A DNA stretch of 33,319 nucleotides from Mitsuokella jalaludinii DSM 13811 (GCF_000702905.1 NZ_JNKR01000020.1:1-33319), one strand, 5' to 3'. Shown: positions 22,367-32,221, counted from the first letter of the stretch. Translations and numbers: made by a program. Notes: a model not told the origin generated them from the sequence alone.

Positions 22367-23899
22367 TTGTTTGCAAGATCATTTGGCGGCACGACGATGG
22401 GCGTCGACGGGCTCATCATCGCCGTGGAAGTCGATTCGGCGGCGGGACTGCCTGCCTTTGATATCGTCGGGCTGCCAGACACGGCGGTGCGTGAGTCGAA
22501 GGAGCGCGTGCGCACGGCCATCCGCAACTCCGGCATTCAGCTGCGTCAGGAGAAGGTCACGATAAATCTCGCGCCGGCCGGCATCCGCAAGGACAGTCCC
22601 GGCCTCGACCTGCCAATCGCCATCGGCCTCCTCGCAGCGTACGGCGTTGTGCCGCAGGACTCAATCAAGACGTCGTTCTTTGCAGCAGAGCTCTCCTTGG
22701 AAGGGGAGTGCCGCGCAGTGCACGGCATCCTGCCGATGGTCATCGCCGCGCGAGAGAAGGGGCTGACGTCCGTCTTTGTTGCGCGCGGCAATGCCAACGA
22801 GGCGCTGCTCGTCGAGGGCATCACGGTCTATGTGCTCGACCGGCTCAATGAGGTCGTGCAGTTCCTCAATGGGCAGGAAGCGCTTGCGCCGGCTGTGCCG
22901 TCGGAGGCAGAGGAGCGGCCTGTACTCTGCGATGACTTCGCTGATGTGCAGGGGCAGTTCCAGGCAAAAAGGGCGCTCGAGATTGCGGCGGCGGGCGGTC
23001 ACAACCTGCTGATGATCGGCGTGCCGGGCTCCGGCAAGACGATGCTCGCACGCCGTTTGAGTTCCATCCTGCCGCGCCTCTCGCGCGAGGAGGCGCTCGA
23101 GGTCACGAAAATCTACAGCATCGCGGGTCTTTTGCCGCAGGGCGGCGGCCTTGTGCAGGAGCGCCCGTTCCGCAGCCCGCACCACACGACGTCGATGGTC
23201 GCGATGATCGGCGGCGGCAGTGTGCCGCGTCCCGGCGAGGTCACGCTCGCGCATCACGGTGTCTTGTTCCTCGACGAGCTGCCGGAATTCTCGAAGGCGA
23301 CGCTTGAGGTCCTGCGGCAGCCGTTGGAGGACCGGGCTGTGACAATCTCGCGCGTCCACGCGACGCTGACGTTCCCGTCGAGCATGATCCTGATCTGCGC
23401 GATGAATCCCTGTCCGTGCGGCTACTACGGCGATGAGTCGGGCGGCCGGACGTGTGAGTGCACGCCGAGCGAGATCCGCCGCTACACGCGCAAGATATCA
23501 GGGCCGCTGCTCGACCGCATCGACATCCACATCCGCGTGCCGCGCGTCGCCTATCAGGAACTGACCTCGAAGCGGCGCGCTGAGTCGTCTGAGACGATAC
23601 GAGGCCGCGTGGAGCAGGCAAGGCAGCGCCAGCTCGCGCGCCTACATCCGTTTGGCCGCTTCTGCAATGCCCAGATGAACCACACCATCCTGCAGCGTGT
23701 GTGTCCGCTCACGGACGAGGCACAGTCGCTTTTAGAGCTGGCCTTCCGCCGCATGAACTTATCGGCCCGCTCTTACGACAGGATCATCAAGGTCGCGCGC
23801 ACGATTGCGGACCTCGACGGGGCACCGGAGGAGATTGCAGCCAAGCACATCGCCGAGGCCGTCCAGCTGCGCAGCGACATCGGCCTTTCAGTGGAGTGA
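22367..23899 (+). CDS. comM: YifB/ComM-family Mg-chelatase-like AAA+ ATPase
   Basis: The product is 510 residues if translation starts at TTG 22367 (FARSFGGTTMGVDGLI follows), with GGGGGGA six bases upstream; this matches the usual family N-terminus. TTGs at 22361 and 22352 are alternatives. An N-terminal Lon-like ChlI domain (about 20-140) precedes the AAA+ domain with Walker A GVPGSGKT (218-225), Walker B LFLDELPEF, and the MNPCPCGYYGD cysteine motif, followed by a C-terminal Mg_chelatase domain. ComM is a hexameric helicase that aids branch migration during natural transformation in Gram-negatives. Presence next to yraN and priA fits a DNA-processing neighbourhood. Confidence 0.92.
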   Translation: MFARSFGGTTMGVDGLIIAVEVDSAAGLPAFDIVGLPDTAVRESKERVRTAIRNSGIQLRQEKVTINLAPAGIRKDSPGLDLPIAIGLLAAYGVVPQDSIKTSFFAAELSLEGECRAVHGILPMVIAAREKGLTSVFVARGNANEALLVEGITVYVLDRLNEVVQFLNGQEALAPAVPSEAEERPVLCDDFADVQGQFQAKRALEIAAAGGHNLLMIGVPGSGKTMLARRLSSILPRLSREEALEVTKIYSIAGLLPQGGGLVQERPFRSPHHTTSMVAMIGGGSVPRPGEVTLAHHGVLFLDELPEFSKATLEVLRQPLEDRAVTISRVHATLTFPSSMILICAMNPCPCGYYGDESGGRTCECTPSEIRRYTRKISGPLLDRIDIHIRVPRVAYQELTSKRRAESSETIRGRVEQARQRQLARLHPFGRFCNAQMNHTILQRVCPLTDEAQSLLELAFRRMNLSARSYDRIIKVARTIADLDGAPEEIAAKHIAEAVQLRSDIGLSVE

Positions 23900-23927
23900 A
23901 CGGCAGGGCGATAGCGAGGCAGCTCCT

Positions 23928-23957
23928 TTGACCAGATGGCAGGCGACAGGATATAAT
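23928..23957 (+). promoter_or_regulatory. Promoter for priA
   Basis: TTGACC (23928-23933), an 18-base spacer and a perfect TATAAT (23952-23957) lie 63 bases before the priA start. Confidence 0.75.
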
Positions 23958-24020
23958 GGAAGGCATCACGATTCAGACACAATCCAGAAGACAAGATCCA
24001 GAAAGGAAGAAAAGAGACGG

Positions 24021-26438
24021 ATGAAGACAGCCGATGTTTTTGTGAATATCCCCGTCAAGAGCATTGCGCGGGCCTATACGTACCGCGTGCCGCAGGAACT
24101 CGCCAAGATCGAGGCGGGCTGGCGCGTATTCGTGCCGTTCGGCAGCCGCAAGGTCGAGGGCTTCGTCGTCGAGACGCATGAGCTCGCAGAAGCGCCGGAG
24201 AAGATCAAGCTCAAGGACATCATCGCCGCCGTCGATGAGGAGTGCTGGTTCTCGCCGCAGATGATCGAGATCGCGCGCTGGCTCTCGGAGTTCTATCTCT
24301 GCTCGCTGGCCGAGATCATGAGGCTCTTCATGCCGGGCAAGAGCGGCCTGCGCATCACGGTACTTTACGAAGCGGACGAGAGCCAGCAGGACCACATGCT
24401 GCTCGCGATGCCGGGCTGCCGCGCTATCTACGACTACTTGCGCCGCGAGGGGCCGCAGAAGAAGGCAGCGATTGCCAAGGCGCTGCCCGAGTGGCAGGCG
24501 GATGTGGCTGACTTTCTCGAGAAGATGCAGAAGTACCACATCGTCCGCAAGGTCTACGAGGCGCAGAAGCGCGACGCGGCCCAGTACGAGAAATTCGTCG
24601 CGCTCTGCGGTGAGGTCACGCCGCAGCTCCTGGAAGGCTATCGGCGCAAGAAGGCGCAGGCACATCTCCTGAAACTCTTGCAGGAGACGCCGGAGATACC
24701 GCTCGCGTCATTGAAGGCGCAGCACGTCAGTCTGGCGACTGTCCACAATCTGGAGGCGGCTGGTCTCGCCGCCATTCGCCGCCGCCGCGTGCTGCGCGAC
24801 AGCTATCGTGACGCCAAGGCGACGCGCAGCGCGATTGAGCTGACGGATGACCAGCGCCAGGTCGTCGCACGCGTCTACCCGGCCATCGATGCCGCGCGCT
24901 ATCAGGGATTCCTCTTGAAGGGCGTCACGGGCAGCGGTAAGACACAGGTCTACATCGAGCTCGCTGAGCGCGTGCGCGCGGCCGGCCGCCGCGTCATCGT
25001 GCTCGTGCCGGAAATCGCGCTGACGGGACAGGTCGTCATGGCCTTCAAGGCGTACTTTCCCGATGATCTCGTCGTCATGCACAGCCGCCTGAGCCTCGCG
25101 GAGCGCAACGACGCCATCCTGCGCGTGCGCCGCAATGAGGCGGGCATCATCATCGGCGCGCGCTCGGCGCTCTTCACGCCGGCCGATGACATCGGCCTCG
25201 TCATCCTCGACGAGGAACAAGACATGAGCTACAAGCAGGACGAGTCGCCGCGCTACCACGCGCGCGTCGTCGCCGAGAAGATTGCGCGCGTCCACGGGGC
25301 CGTGCTACTCCTGGGCAGTGCGACACCGTCGCTCGAGTCGTACTTCCGCGCGGCACAGAGGGAGCTCACGCTGCTCGTCATGCCGCGGCGCATCGGCGAC
25401 ATCCCGCTGCCCATCATCCATTGCGTCGACATGCGCGAGGAGCTGCGCATGGGCAACCGCCACATCATCTCGCGCTCGCTGCAGGAGCTCATCGAGCACA
25501 CCATCGCGCAGCACCAGCAGGTCATCATCATGCTCAACCGGCGCGGCTTCTCGACGTTTGTCATGTGCCGCTCGTGTGGCGAGGTCATCCGCTGCCGCCA
25601 CTGCGGCCTGCCGCTCGTCTACCACCGCAGCGGCCAACTCAAGTGCCATCACTGCGATGTGCAGGAGCCAGTGCCCGATGTCTGTCCGAAGTGCGGCAGC
25701 CGCTACATCAAGTACTTCGGCTCGGGCACGGAGAAGCTCGAACAGGAACTGCGGCAGCTCGTGCCGTCCGCGCGCGTCATCCGCATGGACCGCGACACGA
25801 CGACGACGAAATTCGCCCATCAGGAGATCCTCGAGAGCTTCCGGCGCGGCGAGTACGACATCCTGCTCGGCACACAGATGGTCGCCAAGGGGCACGATAT
25901 CCCAAATGTCACGGCCGTCGGTATCATCAGCGCCGACTCAAGCCTCAACATGCCGGATTTCCGCGCGGCAGAGCGCTGCTTCATGCTGATCACGCAGACG
26001 GCGGGGCGCGCCGGGCGTCACGAGACGCGCGGCCAGGTCGTCATTCAGACCTACAATCCCACGCACTACGCCGTGACCTGCGGCATCCGGCAGGACTACG
26101 AGGGCTTCTTTCACAAGGAGATTGCCCTCCGTCAGGAACTCTTCTACCCGCCATACAGCCGCCTCGTCAAGCTGCTCTACCAGGACGCGTCGGAGGAGAA
26201 GGCGAGGGCGAATGCCACCGCGCTCGTCAAGGCGTTCGAGCTCGCTTTCGCAGGACGCGAGGGCCATCAGGTCATCGGCCCTGCGCCCGCGCTCATCGCC
26301 TGCTTCCGCGGCGTCTACCGTTTCGTCGTGCTCATCAAGACGGCCAATCTTTCAGCCGTGCACGACTTCCTCAAGGAGCAGGGGCTCCACCTGCGCGCCG
26401 ATGTCGCCATCGACATCGACCCCATCACGATGTTTTGA
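24021..26438 (+). CDS. priA: Primosomal protein N' (replication restart helicase PriA)
   Basis: The product is 805 residues from ATG 24021, behind GAAAGGAAGAAAAGAGACGG; a longer reading frame upstream reaches into comM and is rejected. The N-terminal 3'-DNA-binding domain (about 1-105) precedes superfamily 2 helicase motifs: Walker A GVTGSGKTQ (301-309), motif II LDEEQ (396-400), LLGSATPS (430-437). Eight zinc-binding cysteines are present (C516, 519, 525, 528, 542, 545, 555, 558), followed by a C-terminal helicase lobe (LLGTQMVAKGHDIPNVT). PriA reloads the replisome at stalled forks. Motif II normally reads DEEH; here its last residue is Gln400. The gene has its own promoter and a terminator. 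Confidence 0.96.
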   Translation: MKTADVFVNIPVKSIARAYTYRVPQELAKIEAGWRVFVPFGSRKVEGFVVETHELAEAPEKIKLKDIIAAVDEECWFSPQMIEIARWLSEFYLCSLAEIMRLFMPGKSGLRITVLYEADESQQDHMLLAMPGCRAIYDYLRREGPQKKAAIAKALPEWQADVADFLEKMQKYHIVRKVYEAQKRDAAQYEKFVALCGEVTPQLLEGYRRKKAQAHLLKLLQETPEIPLASLKAQHVSLATVHNLEAAGLAAIRRRRVLRDSYRDAKATRSAIELTDDQRQVVARVYPAIDAARYQGFLLKGVTGSGKTQVYIELAERVRAAGRRVIVLVPEIALTGQVVMAFKAYFPDDLVVMHSRLSLAERNDAILRVRRNEAGIIIGARSALFTPADDIGLVILDEEQDMSYKQDESPRYHARVVAEKIARVHGAVLLLGSATPSLESYFRAAQRELTLLVMPRRIGDIPLPIIHCVDMREELRMGNRHIISRSLQELIEHTIAQHQQVIIMLNRRGFSTFVMCRSCGEVIRCRHCGLPLVYHRSGQLKCHHCDVQEPVPDVCPKCGSRYIKYFGSGTEKLEQELRQLVPSARVIRMDRDTTTTKFAHQEILESFRRGEYDILLGTQMVAKGHDIPNVTAVGIISADSSLNMPDFRAAERCFMLITQTAGRAGRHETRGQVVIQTYNPTHYAVTCGIRQDYEGFFHKEIALRQELFYPPYSRLVKLLYQDASEEKARANATALVKAFELAFAGREGHQVIGPAPALIACFRGVYRFVVLIKTANLSAVHDFLKEQGLHLRADVAIDIDPITMF

Positions 26439-26467
26439 GCCGCCCTATACGGGCGGTTCTCTTTTTT
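26437..26467 (+). terminator. Intrinsic terminator after priA
   Basis: GCCGCCC and GGGCGGT form a GC-rich stem with a TATAC loop starting at the stop codon, followed by TTCTCTTTTTT. Confidence 0.88.
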
Positions 26468-26481
26468 GCTGCCCCAGAATG

Positions 26482-26490
26482 TGCTATAAT
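26482..26490 (+). promoter_or_regulatory. Extended -10 promoter for gatCAB
   Basis: TGCTATAAT gives a perfect TATAAT (26485-26490) with a TG one base upstream. No good -35 is seen (only a T-rich stretch), consistent with an extended -10 promoter. It lies 57 bases before gatC. Confidence 0.6.
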
Positions 26491-26547
26491 AAAAAGGTGT
26501 TTTTCAGCACGAGCATGAACATGCAATTTGATTTGGATGGTGAAAAT

Positions 26548-26838
26548 ATGAAAGTAACGAAAGAAGACCTGGAGAACGTTGCGGTCCTCTCCCGCCTCTC
26601 GGTGCCGGAGGGCAAAGCTGAGACCTACATCCAGCAGATGGACTCGATCCTGACGTACATGGACAATCTTTCCAAAGTCGATACGGACAATGTCAAGCCA
26701 ACGACGTACGCGCTGCCGATGCAGAACGTCTTCCGCGAGGATGTCGTCAAGCCGTCGCTGCCGCGCGAGGAAGCGCTCGCGAATGCGCCGCTGCAGGAAG
26801 ACGGCTATTTCAAGGTGCCGAAGGTACTTGAGGACTGA
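26548..26838 (+). CDS. gatC: Aspartyl/glutamyl-tRNA amidotransferase subunit C
   Basis: The product is 96 residues from ATG 26548 ([20 protein letters not shown]), the standard GatC N-terminus. An in-frame ATG at 26521 would add nine residues with no ribosome-binding site. GatC wraps around and stabilises GatA-GatB; the central [15 protein letters not shown] and C-terminal [10 protein letters not shown]-like region ([16 protein letters not shown]) are typical. First gene of gatCAB, which amidates misacylated Glu-tRNA(Gln) and/or Asp-tRNA(Asn). The upstream ribosome-binding site is weak (GGTG). Confidence 0.95.
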   Translation: MKVTKEDLENVAVLSRLSVPEGKAETYIQQMDSILTYMDNLSKVDTDNVKPTTYALPMQNVFREDVVKPSLPREEALANAPLQEDGYFKVPKVLED

Positions 26839-26852
26839 CGGAGGGAACGATT

Positions 26853-28322
26853 GTGAGATTATACGATAAACCGGCGCATGTCCTGCACGACATGCTCGTC
26901 AACAAGGAAATCACTTCGGTCGAGCTGACGCAGGACGTGCTCAGCCGCATCGATGAGGTCGAGGGCGATGTCGAGGCGTACCTGACGATCACGCGCGCGG
27001 AGGCTCTTGCACAGGCAGAGGCCGTCGACAAGAAAATCGCGGCAGGGGAGAAGATCTCCTTCCTCGAGGGCATCCCGGGGGCCATCAAGGACAACATCTG
27101 CACGAAGGGCGTCAAGACGACTTGCGCCTCGAAGATCCTTGAGCACTTCGTGCCGCCGTACGACGCGACGGTCATGACGAAGATCAAGGCTGAGAATCCT
27201 GTCATCCTCGGCAAGGTCAACATGGATGAGTTCGCCATGGGCGGCTCGACAGAGAACTCCGCCTACCATGTGACGCACAACCCGTGGAACCTCGACTGCG
27301 TGCCGGGCGGCTCTTCGGGCGGCAGTGCCGCAGCCGTCGCCGCTGGCACGGCCATCTGGGCACTCGGCTCCGATACGGGCGGATCCATCCGTCAGCCGGC
27401 TTCCTTCTGCGGCGTCGTCGGCATGAAGCCGACGTATGGCCGCGTCTCGCGCTACGGTCTCGTCGCCTATGCGTCCTCGCTCGATCAGATCGGCCCGCTG
27501 ACACGCGATGTCACCGACTGCGCGAACATCCTCAATATCATCGCCGGCCACGACGAGATGGACTCCACGTCGAGCGCAGCAGAGGTGCCCGATTACACGA
27601 AGGCGCTCGTCGAAGATGTCAAGGGCCTCAAGATCGGCCTGCCGAAGGAGTACTTCGTCGAGGGTATGGACCCGGAGGTCGAGCAGGCTGTCCGCACGGC
27701 CATCAAGAAGTACGAGGAACTCGGCGCAGAAGTCGTCGAGATCTCCCTGCCGCACACGGAGTACGCGATCTCCACGTACTACCTCATCGCGCCGGCTGAG
27801 GCCGCGACGAACCTCGAGCGCTACGATGGTGTCAGCTACGGCGAGCGCGTCGACGGCGAGGACCTCGTCCAGATGATGACGAACACGCGCGACGAGAAGT
27901 TCGGCGAGGAAGTCAAGCGCCGCATCATGATCGGCAACTACGCGCTCTCCGCCGGCTACTATGACGCCTACTACCTCAAGGCACTCAAGGTCCGCACGCT
28001 CGTCCAGCAGGACTACACGGAAGCCTTCAAGAAAGTCGATGTCATCATGGCGCCGACGGCTCCGACGCCGGCCTTCAAGATCGGCGAGATGATTGCAGAC
28101 CCGCTGCAGATGTACCTGCAGGATGTCTGCACCGTCCCCTTGAACCTCGCCGGCCTGCCGGGCATCTCCATCCCGTGCGGCAAGAGCAGCAAGGGCCTGC
28201 CCATCGGCCTGCAGATCATCGGCAAGCCGCTCGCGGAGGAGACACTGATCCGCACGGCCTACACGTATGAGCAGATCCAGGACTACCACAAGCAGATGCC
28301 TGAGCTGGGAGGGAACCACTGA
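26853..28322 (+). CDS. gatA: Aspartyl/glutamyl-tRNA amidotransferase subunit A
   Basis: The product is 489 residues starting at GTG 26853, behind GGAGGGAA. It is an amidase-signature enzyme with the complete Ser-cisSer-Lys triad: K79 (GAIKDNIC), S154 ([10 protein letters not shown]) and S178 ([14 protein letters not shown]). It releases ammonia from glutamine (or asparagine) and feeds it to GatB. The stop overlaps the gatB start by one base (TGATG), so translation is coupled. Confidence 0.97.
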   Translation: MRLYDKPAHVLHDMLVNKEITSVELTQDVLSRIDEVEGDVEAYLTITRAEALAQAEAVDKKIAAGEKISFLEGIPGAIKDNICTKGVKTTCASKILEHFVPPYDATVMTKIKAENPVILGKVNMDEFAMGGSTENSAYHVTHNPWNLDCVPGGSSGGSAAAVAAGTAIWALGSDTGGSIRQPASFCGVVGMKPTYGRVSRYGLVAYASSLDQIGPLTRDVTDCANILNIIAGHDEMDSTSSAAEVPDYTKALVEDVKGLKIGLPKEYFVEGMDPEVEQAVRTAIKKYEELGAEVVEISLPHTEYAISTYYLIAPAEAATNLERYDGVSYGERVDGEDLVQMMTNTRDEKFGEEVKRRIMIGNYALSAGYYDAYYLKALKVRTLVQQDYTEAFKKVDVIMAPTAPTPAFKIGEMIADPLQMYLQDVCTVPLNLAGLPGISIPCGKSSKGLPIGLQIIGKPLAEETLIRTAYTYEQIQDYHKQMPELGGNH

Positions 28323-29764
28323 TGAAATACGAAGCAGTCATTGGCCTTGAGATCCACTGCGAGCTCAAGACGAAAACGAAGATCTTCTGCGGCTGTGCTA
28401 CGGGCTTCGGCGCAGAGCAGAACACGCATGTCTGCCCGGTCTGCCTCGGCCTGCCGGGCGTTCTGCCGACGGTCAACAAGCGCGTCGTCGAGTTCGGCAT
28501 CAAGGCCGGCCTCGCGACGAACTGTACGATCAACAAGTACAGCAAGTTCGACCGCAAGAACTACTATTACCCGGACCTGCCGAAGAACTGGCAGACGTCC
28601 CAGTACGACCTGCCGATCGCTGAGCACGGCTGGGTCGATATCGACGTCGACGGTGAGAAGAAGCGCATCCGCCTGACGCGCATCCACATGGAGGAAGACG
28701 CCGGCAAGCTCGTCCACTCCGGCACGACCATCAAGGACTCCGCGACGAGCAACGTCGACTACAACCGCACGGGTGTGCCACTCCTCGAGATCGTCTCCGA
28801 GCCAGACCTGCGTTCTGCGGAAGAGGCTCGCGCCTACATGGAGAAGATCAAGGCCATCATGGAGTACATCGACGTCTCGAACTGCCGCATGGAAGAGGGC
28901 AACCTGCGCGCCGACATCAACGTCTCCCTGCGCCCGGTCGGCACGAAAGAGCTCGGTACCCGCACGGAGATGAAGAACATCAATTCCTTCAAGAACCTCG
29001 AGGACGCCATCAACTACGAGATCGAGCGCCAGGAAGACGTGCTCGAGGACGGCGGCCACGTCGTCCAGGAGACGCGCACGTTCGACCCGGCCCGCGGCAT
29101 CACGCTCTCGATGCGCAGCAAAGAGAACGCCCACGACTACCGCTACATGCCGGAGCCGGACCTGCCGCCAATCGTCACGAGTGAGGAGACGATCGAGAAG
29201 TACCGCAGCGAGCTGCCGGAACTGCCGGATGCACGCCGCGCCCGCCTCGAGAAAGAGTACGGCCTGTCCGACTACGACGCCGGCATCATCACGAGCTCGC
29301 GCGCCATGGCCGAGTACTTTGACTCCGTCGTCGCGACGGGCGCTGACCCGAAGCTCGCGGCCAACTGGATCATGGGCGACCTCGCCAAGAACCTCAACGA
29401 GGACGGCATCGACATCACGAAGTCCCCGGTAAGCGCAGAGCGCCTCGGCAAGATGATCGGCCTCATCATGAAGGACACGATCTCCGGCAAGATCGCCAAG
29501 AAGGTCTTCAAGGAGATGTGGACGAACGAGGATGATCCGGAGAAGATCGTCAAGGACAAGGGCCTCGTCCAGATCACGGACACGGGCGCCATCGAGGCGG
29601 CCGTCGACGCGGCCATCGCGGCGAACCCGAAGGCCGTCGCCGAGTACAAGGGCGGCAAGAAGAAAGCCATCGGCGCCCTCGTCGGCCAGGTCATGAAGGC
29701 CACGCGCGGCAAGGCAAACCCGCAGATGGTCAACAAGATGCTCGCCGAAAAGCTCGCCGACTAA
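28322..29764 (+). CDS. gatB: Aspartyl/glutamyl-tRNA amidotransferase subunit B
   Basis: The product is 480 residues. The N-terminal kinase-like domain begins [13 protein letters not shown] and contains the zinc-site cysteines (CGCATGF and CPVCLGLPG), [20 protein letters not shown] and [11 protein letters not shown]. The C-terminal YqeY/tail domain (about 330-480) binds tRNA. GatB phosphorylates the tRNA-bound Glu/Asp and transfers the ammonia from GatA. Full family length, no odd residues seen. The operon ends with a clear terminator. Confidence 0.97.
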   Translation: MKYEAVIGLEIHCELKTKTKIFCGCATGFGAEQNTHVCPVCLGLPGVLPTVNKRVVEFGIKAGLATNCTINKYSKFDRKNYYYPDLPKNWQTSQYDLPIAEHGWVDIDVDGEKKRIRLTRIHMEEDAGKLVHSGTTIKDSATSNVDYNRTGVPLLEIVSEPDLRSAEEARAYMEKIKAIMEYIDVSNCRMEEGNLRADINVSLRPVGTKELGTRTEMKNINSFKNLEDAINYEIERQEDVLEDGGHVVQETRTFDPARGITLSMRSKENAHDYRYMPEPDLPPIVTSEETIEKYRSELPELPDARRARLEKEYGLSDYDAGIITSSRAMAEYFDSVVATGADPKLAANWIMGDLAKNLNEDGIDITKSPVSAERLGKMIGLIMKDTISGKIAKKVFKEMWTNEDDPEKIVKDKGLVQITDTGAIEAAVDAAIAANPKAVAEYKGGKKKAIGALVGQVMKATRGKANPQMVNKMLAEKLAD

Positions 29765-29783
29765 AACAGGATACTGGAAGTAC

Positions 29784-29811
29784 AAAAGCCTTCCCGACTG
29801 GGAAGGCTTTT
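29784..29811 (+). terminator. Intrinsic terminator after gatB
   Basis: AAAAGCCTTCCC and GGGAAGGCTTTT form a perfect 12-bp stem with a GACT loop, 20 bases after the gatB stop. The downstream T-run is short (TTTTGAT), so some read-through into the next gene is possible. Confidence 0.8.
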
Positions 29812-29835
29812 GATAAAAAGAAAGGAAGAGTCATC

Positions 29836-30501
29836 ATGCAATACAGAGCTGCCATCTTCGACCTTGACGGCACGCTTGTCGACACGCTCGAAGACCTGGC
29901 CATCAGTGTCAACGAAATGCTCGAGTCCTACGGATTCCCGACGCATCCTCTTGATGAATACCGCTATTACCTTGGCAACGGCTCCAAGAAGCTCATTGAG
30001 CGCACCCTGCCGAAGGAGAAGGCCGCCGATGAGGCCTTTGTCATCGAGGCGATGAAGCGCTATCAGGCCATCTACGAGCACCACCGCGACCACACAGGGC
30101 CGTTCCCGGGCATCCAGGCGATGCTCGACGCGCTCAAGGCCAAGGGCATCCCGATGGGCGTCTGCACCAACAAGCACCAGCAGGCGGCCGACGAGATCAT
30201 CGGCGGTATGTTCCCCGCGGGAACGTTCACGACCGTCATGGGTGACCGCCCCGGTCTTCCCATCAAGCCAGATCCGAAGAAGGTCCTCATGATGGCCAAG
30301 GAATACGGCGTAAAGCCCGAAGAGGTCGCCTACTTCGGCGACACGAGCGTCGACATGGACACGGCCGTCAACGCCGGCTTCCTGCCGGTTGGTGTGCTCT
30401 GGGGCTTCCGTCCCGAGAAAGAGCTTCTCGAGCACGGCGCCAAGGTCATCCTCGCTAACCCAGCGGAACTCTTCGAGAAATTGACATTTGCAAAAGGATA
30501 A
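29836..30501 (+). CDS. HAD-superfamily hydrolase, phosphoglycolate phosphatase-like
   Basis: The product is 221 residues behind AAAGGAAG. HAD motif I is FDLDGTLVD (8-16, nucleophile D9 and acid D11), motif II VCTNK (109-113, T111), the conserved lysine K144 (GLPIKPDP), and motif III GDTSVDMDTA (168-177, D169 and D173). The cap is the C1 helical type of the Gph/PGMB group. It probably dephosphorylates 2-phosphoglycolate or a similar small phosphate ester in the cytoplasm; substrate assignment by sequence alone is uncertain in this family. It ends 4 bases before rlmD, so the two are cotranscribed. Confidence 0.85.
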   Translation: MQYRAAIFDLDGTLVDTLEDLAISVNEMLESYGFPTHPLDEYRYYLGNGSKKLIERTLPKEKAADEAFVIEAMKRYQAIYEHHRDHTGPFPGIQAMLDALKAKGIPMGVCTNKHQQAADEIIGGMFPAGTFTTVMGDRPGLPIKPDPKKVLMMAKEYGVKPEEVAYFGDTSVDMDTAVNAGFLPVGVLWGFRPEKELLEHGAKVILANPAELFEKLTFAKG

Positions 30502-30505
30502 TATC

Positions 30506-31876
30506 ATGAAACACAAAGTTCCCGTCGAAAAAGGAAAATCATATGAGATCGAGATCCGCACGCTCGGCACGAGCGGCGAAGGGGTAGGGCGCTACGAAGA
30601 CTTCACAGTCTTCGTGCCGGGAGCCCTGCCGGGTGAATCCGTGCAGGCTGCCATTGATGAGGTCAAAAAGACGTATGCCAAGGGCCATCTCATCAAGGTC
30701 TTGCGCGCCAGCCGTGACCGTGTTGTGCCAGCCTGCCCAATCTACGAGCAGTGCGGCGGCTGCCAGCTCCAGCACCTCGACTACATGGCACAGCTCAAGG
30801 CCAAGCGCCAGCAGGTCATCGACGCCGTCACGCGCATCGGCGGCCAGAAAGACCTCTTCGTCGAGCCGACCATCGGCGCGGAGAGCCCGTGGAACTACCG
30901 CAACAAGATGCAGTTCCCGATTGGGCGCGTCAAGGGAAAGACCGTCATTGGCTGCTTTGCGCAGGGATCACATGAGATCATCGACACACACGACTGCCAC
31001 ATCCAGAAGGAAGGCAACAATGAGATCGTCAACGCCGTGCGCGAGATCATCACCGAACTGCGCATCCCGGTCTACAATGAGGACCGCCACACCGGCGTCC
31101 TGCGCCATGTCGTCGGCCGCGTCGGCGAGAACGGCGAGCTCATGGTCGTCATCGTCACTGCCACCAAGCAGCTGCCGCGCGAGAAGGAGTTCGTCAAGGC
31201 CCTGCGCAAGCGCCTGCCGCATGTCGTCAGCATCCATCAGAACATCCAGACGTATCGCAACAACGTCATCATGGGCCGCGAGACGAATCTGCTCTGGGGC
31301 AAGCCGACCATCCTCGACCGCATCGGCCGCCTGACCTTCCACATCTCGCCGCGGTCCTTCTTCCAGGTCAACACAAAGCAGGCGGAAGTCCTCTACAACA
31401 AGGCCCTGGAATTCGCAAACCTCAAGGGAGAAGAGACCGTCATCGATGCCTACTGCGGCACTGGTACGATCACCCTGTTCCTCGCGCAGAAGGCCCGCGA
31501 GGTCTACGGCATCGAGATTGTCAAGCCGGCCATCCTCGACGCACAGAAGAACGCCCGCGACAACAATGTCCGCAACGCCGAGTTCATCGTCGGCGATGCG
31601 ACAGAAGTCATGCCGCGCCTCTACAAGCAGGGCGTGCGCGCCGATGTCGTCGTCGTCGACCCGCCGCGCGCCGGCTGCACGGAGACCGTCCTCAAGACCT
31701 TCGCCAACATGCACCCCGACCGCATCGTCTACGTTTCCTGCAATCCCGCCAGCCTCGCCCGCGATATCGCCATCCTCGAGCCCCTCGGCTACAAGGCCGA
31801 AAAAGTCCAGCCCGTCGACATGTTCCCGATGACTTCGCACGTTGAGACGGTCTGTCTCCTGTCAAGGCAAAAGTAA
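30506..31876 (+). CDS. rlmD: 23S rRNA (uracil-5-)-methyltransferase, RlmD/RumA family
   Basis: The product is 456 residues from ATG 30506 with AAGGAT upstream; a TTG at 30488 lies inside the preceding gene. An N-terminal TRAM domain (about 8-66) precedes the [4Fe-4S] cysteines C77, C83, C86 and C164 (ACPIYEQCGGCQLQH; HDCH). The SAM-binding motif is DAYCGTGTITLF (314-325). DPPRAGC (385-391) and the catalytic nucleophile C412 (VSCNPASLARD) follow. The enzyme transfers a methyl group from SAM to C5 of a uridine in 23S rRNA; Firmicutes paralogues vary in target (U747 or U1939). No terminator is visible after it. Confidence 0.93.
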   Translation: MKHKVPVEKGKSYEIEIRTLGTSGEGVGRYEDFTVFVPGALPGESVQAAIDEVKKTYAKGHLIKVLRASRDRVVPACPIYEQCGGCQLQHLDYMAQLKAKRQQVIDAVTRIGGQKDLFVEPTIGAESPWNYRNKMQFPIGRVKGKTVIGCFAQGSHEIIDTHDCHIQKEGNNEIVNAVREIITELRIPVYNEDRHTGVLRHVVGRVGENGELMVVIVTATKQLPREKEFVKALRKRLPHVVSIHQNIQTYRNNVIMGRETNLLWGKPTILDRIGRLTFHISPRSFFQVNTKQAEVLYNKALEFANLKGEETVIDAYCGTGTITLFLAQKAREVYGIEIVKPAILDAQKNARDNNVRNAEFIVGDATEVMPRLYKQGVRADVVVVDPPRAGCTETVLKTFANMHPDRIVYVSCNPASLARDIAILEPLGYKAEKVQPVDMFPMTSHVETVCLLSRQK

Positions 31877-31904
31877 ATATGGGGCTCAATAAGCCGGCGA
31901 ATTG

Positions 31905-32103
31905 TCAAGCTAAGTGCAACACCTTTGAGAAATAGACCTCATATGGTGTTTTGTAGCCGCTTCCCAGTGGCCACGGACGGAACGGTTCGCTGCACTGGCA
32001 GGACGCTCTTCGATGGGAGGCGATATGACGAACTTGCCACGATGTTCTTCGTTGCCTTTCTTGTGACGCCGTTTCCCATGAGGCCGTAGTTTCCGAAATC
32101 TCA
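31905..32103 (-). pseudogene. Internally deleted IS30-family transposase remnant
   Basis: On the minus strand one frame reads FRKLRPHGKRRHKKG, then IEERPASAANRS and RGHWE, the conserved start of the IS30 DDE domain. At about 31957-31961 it passes directly, in another frame, to GYKTPYEVYFSKVLHLA and a stop, which is the usual IS30 C-terminus. Roughly the whole catalytic core is missing between them, so the gene is dead. It accounts for most of the 345-base gap 31877-32221; the remaining sequence on either side shows nothing else clear apart from the arsR promoter. Confidence 0.75.
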
Positions 32104-32187
32104 TCAGCGATGGCATTGTATGGCTCTGATGTGGCGGTTGATAGAGTAAATATTTCTCTATCAGCCGTTTTTTTTTGCTTATAAGCA

Positions 32188-32215
32188 TTGACATATCGCG
32201 AAAGATGGATATAAT
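32188..32215 (+). promoter_or_regulatory. Promoter for the ArsR-type gene
   Basis: A perfect TTGACA (32188-32193), a 16-base spacer and a perfect TATAAT (32210-32215). The expected start site is at or next to the ATG at 32222. Confidence 0.8.
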
Positions 32216-32221
32216 AAATGT

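Noticed and set aside
26859-28319. Minus-strand open frame of 486 codons opposite gatA
   Set aside because: It is the same GC-rich mirror effect; rich in Arg, Asp, Leu with no recognisable domain or ribosome-binding site, and entirely inside gatA.
28283-29785. Minus-strand open frame of 500 codons opposite gatB
   Set aside because: It is an antisense mirror of gatB; repetitive Leu/Val/Asp/Arg composition and no family match.
30968-31840. Minus-strand open frame of 290 codons opposite rlmD
   Set aside because: It is an antisense mirror of a conserved methyltransferase gene, with no independent coding signals.
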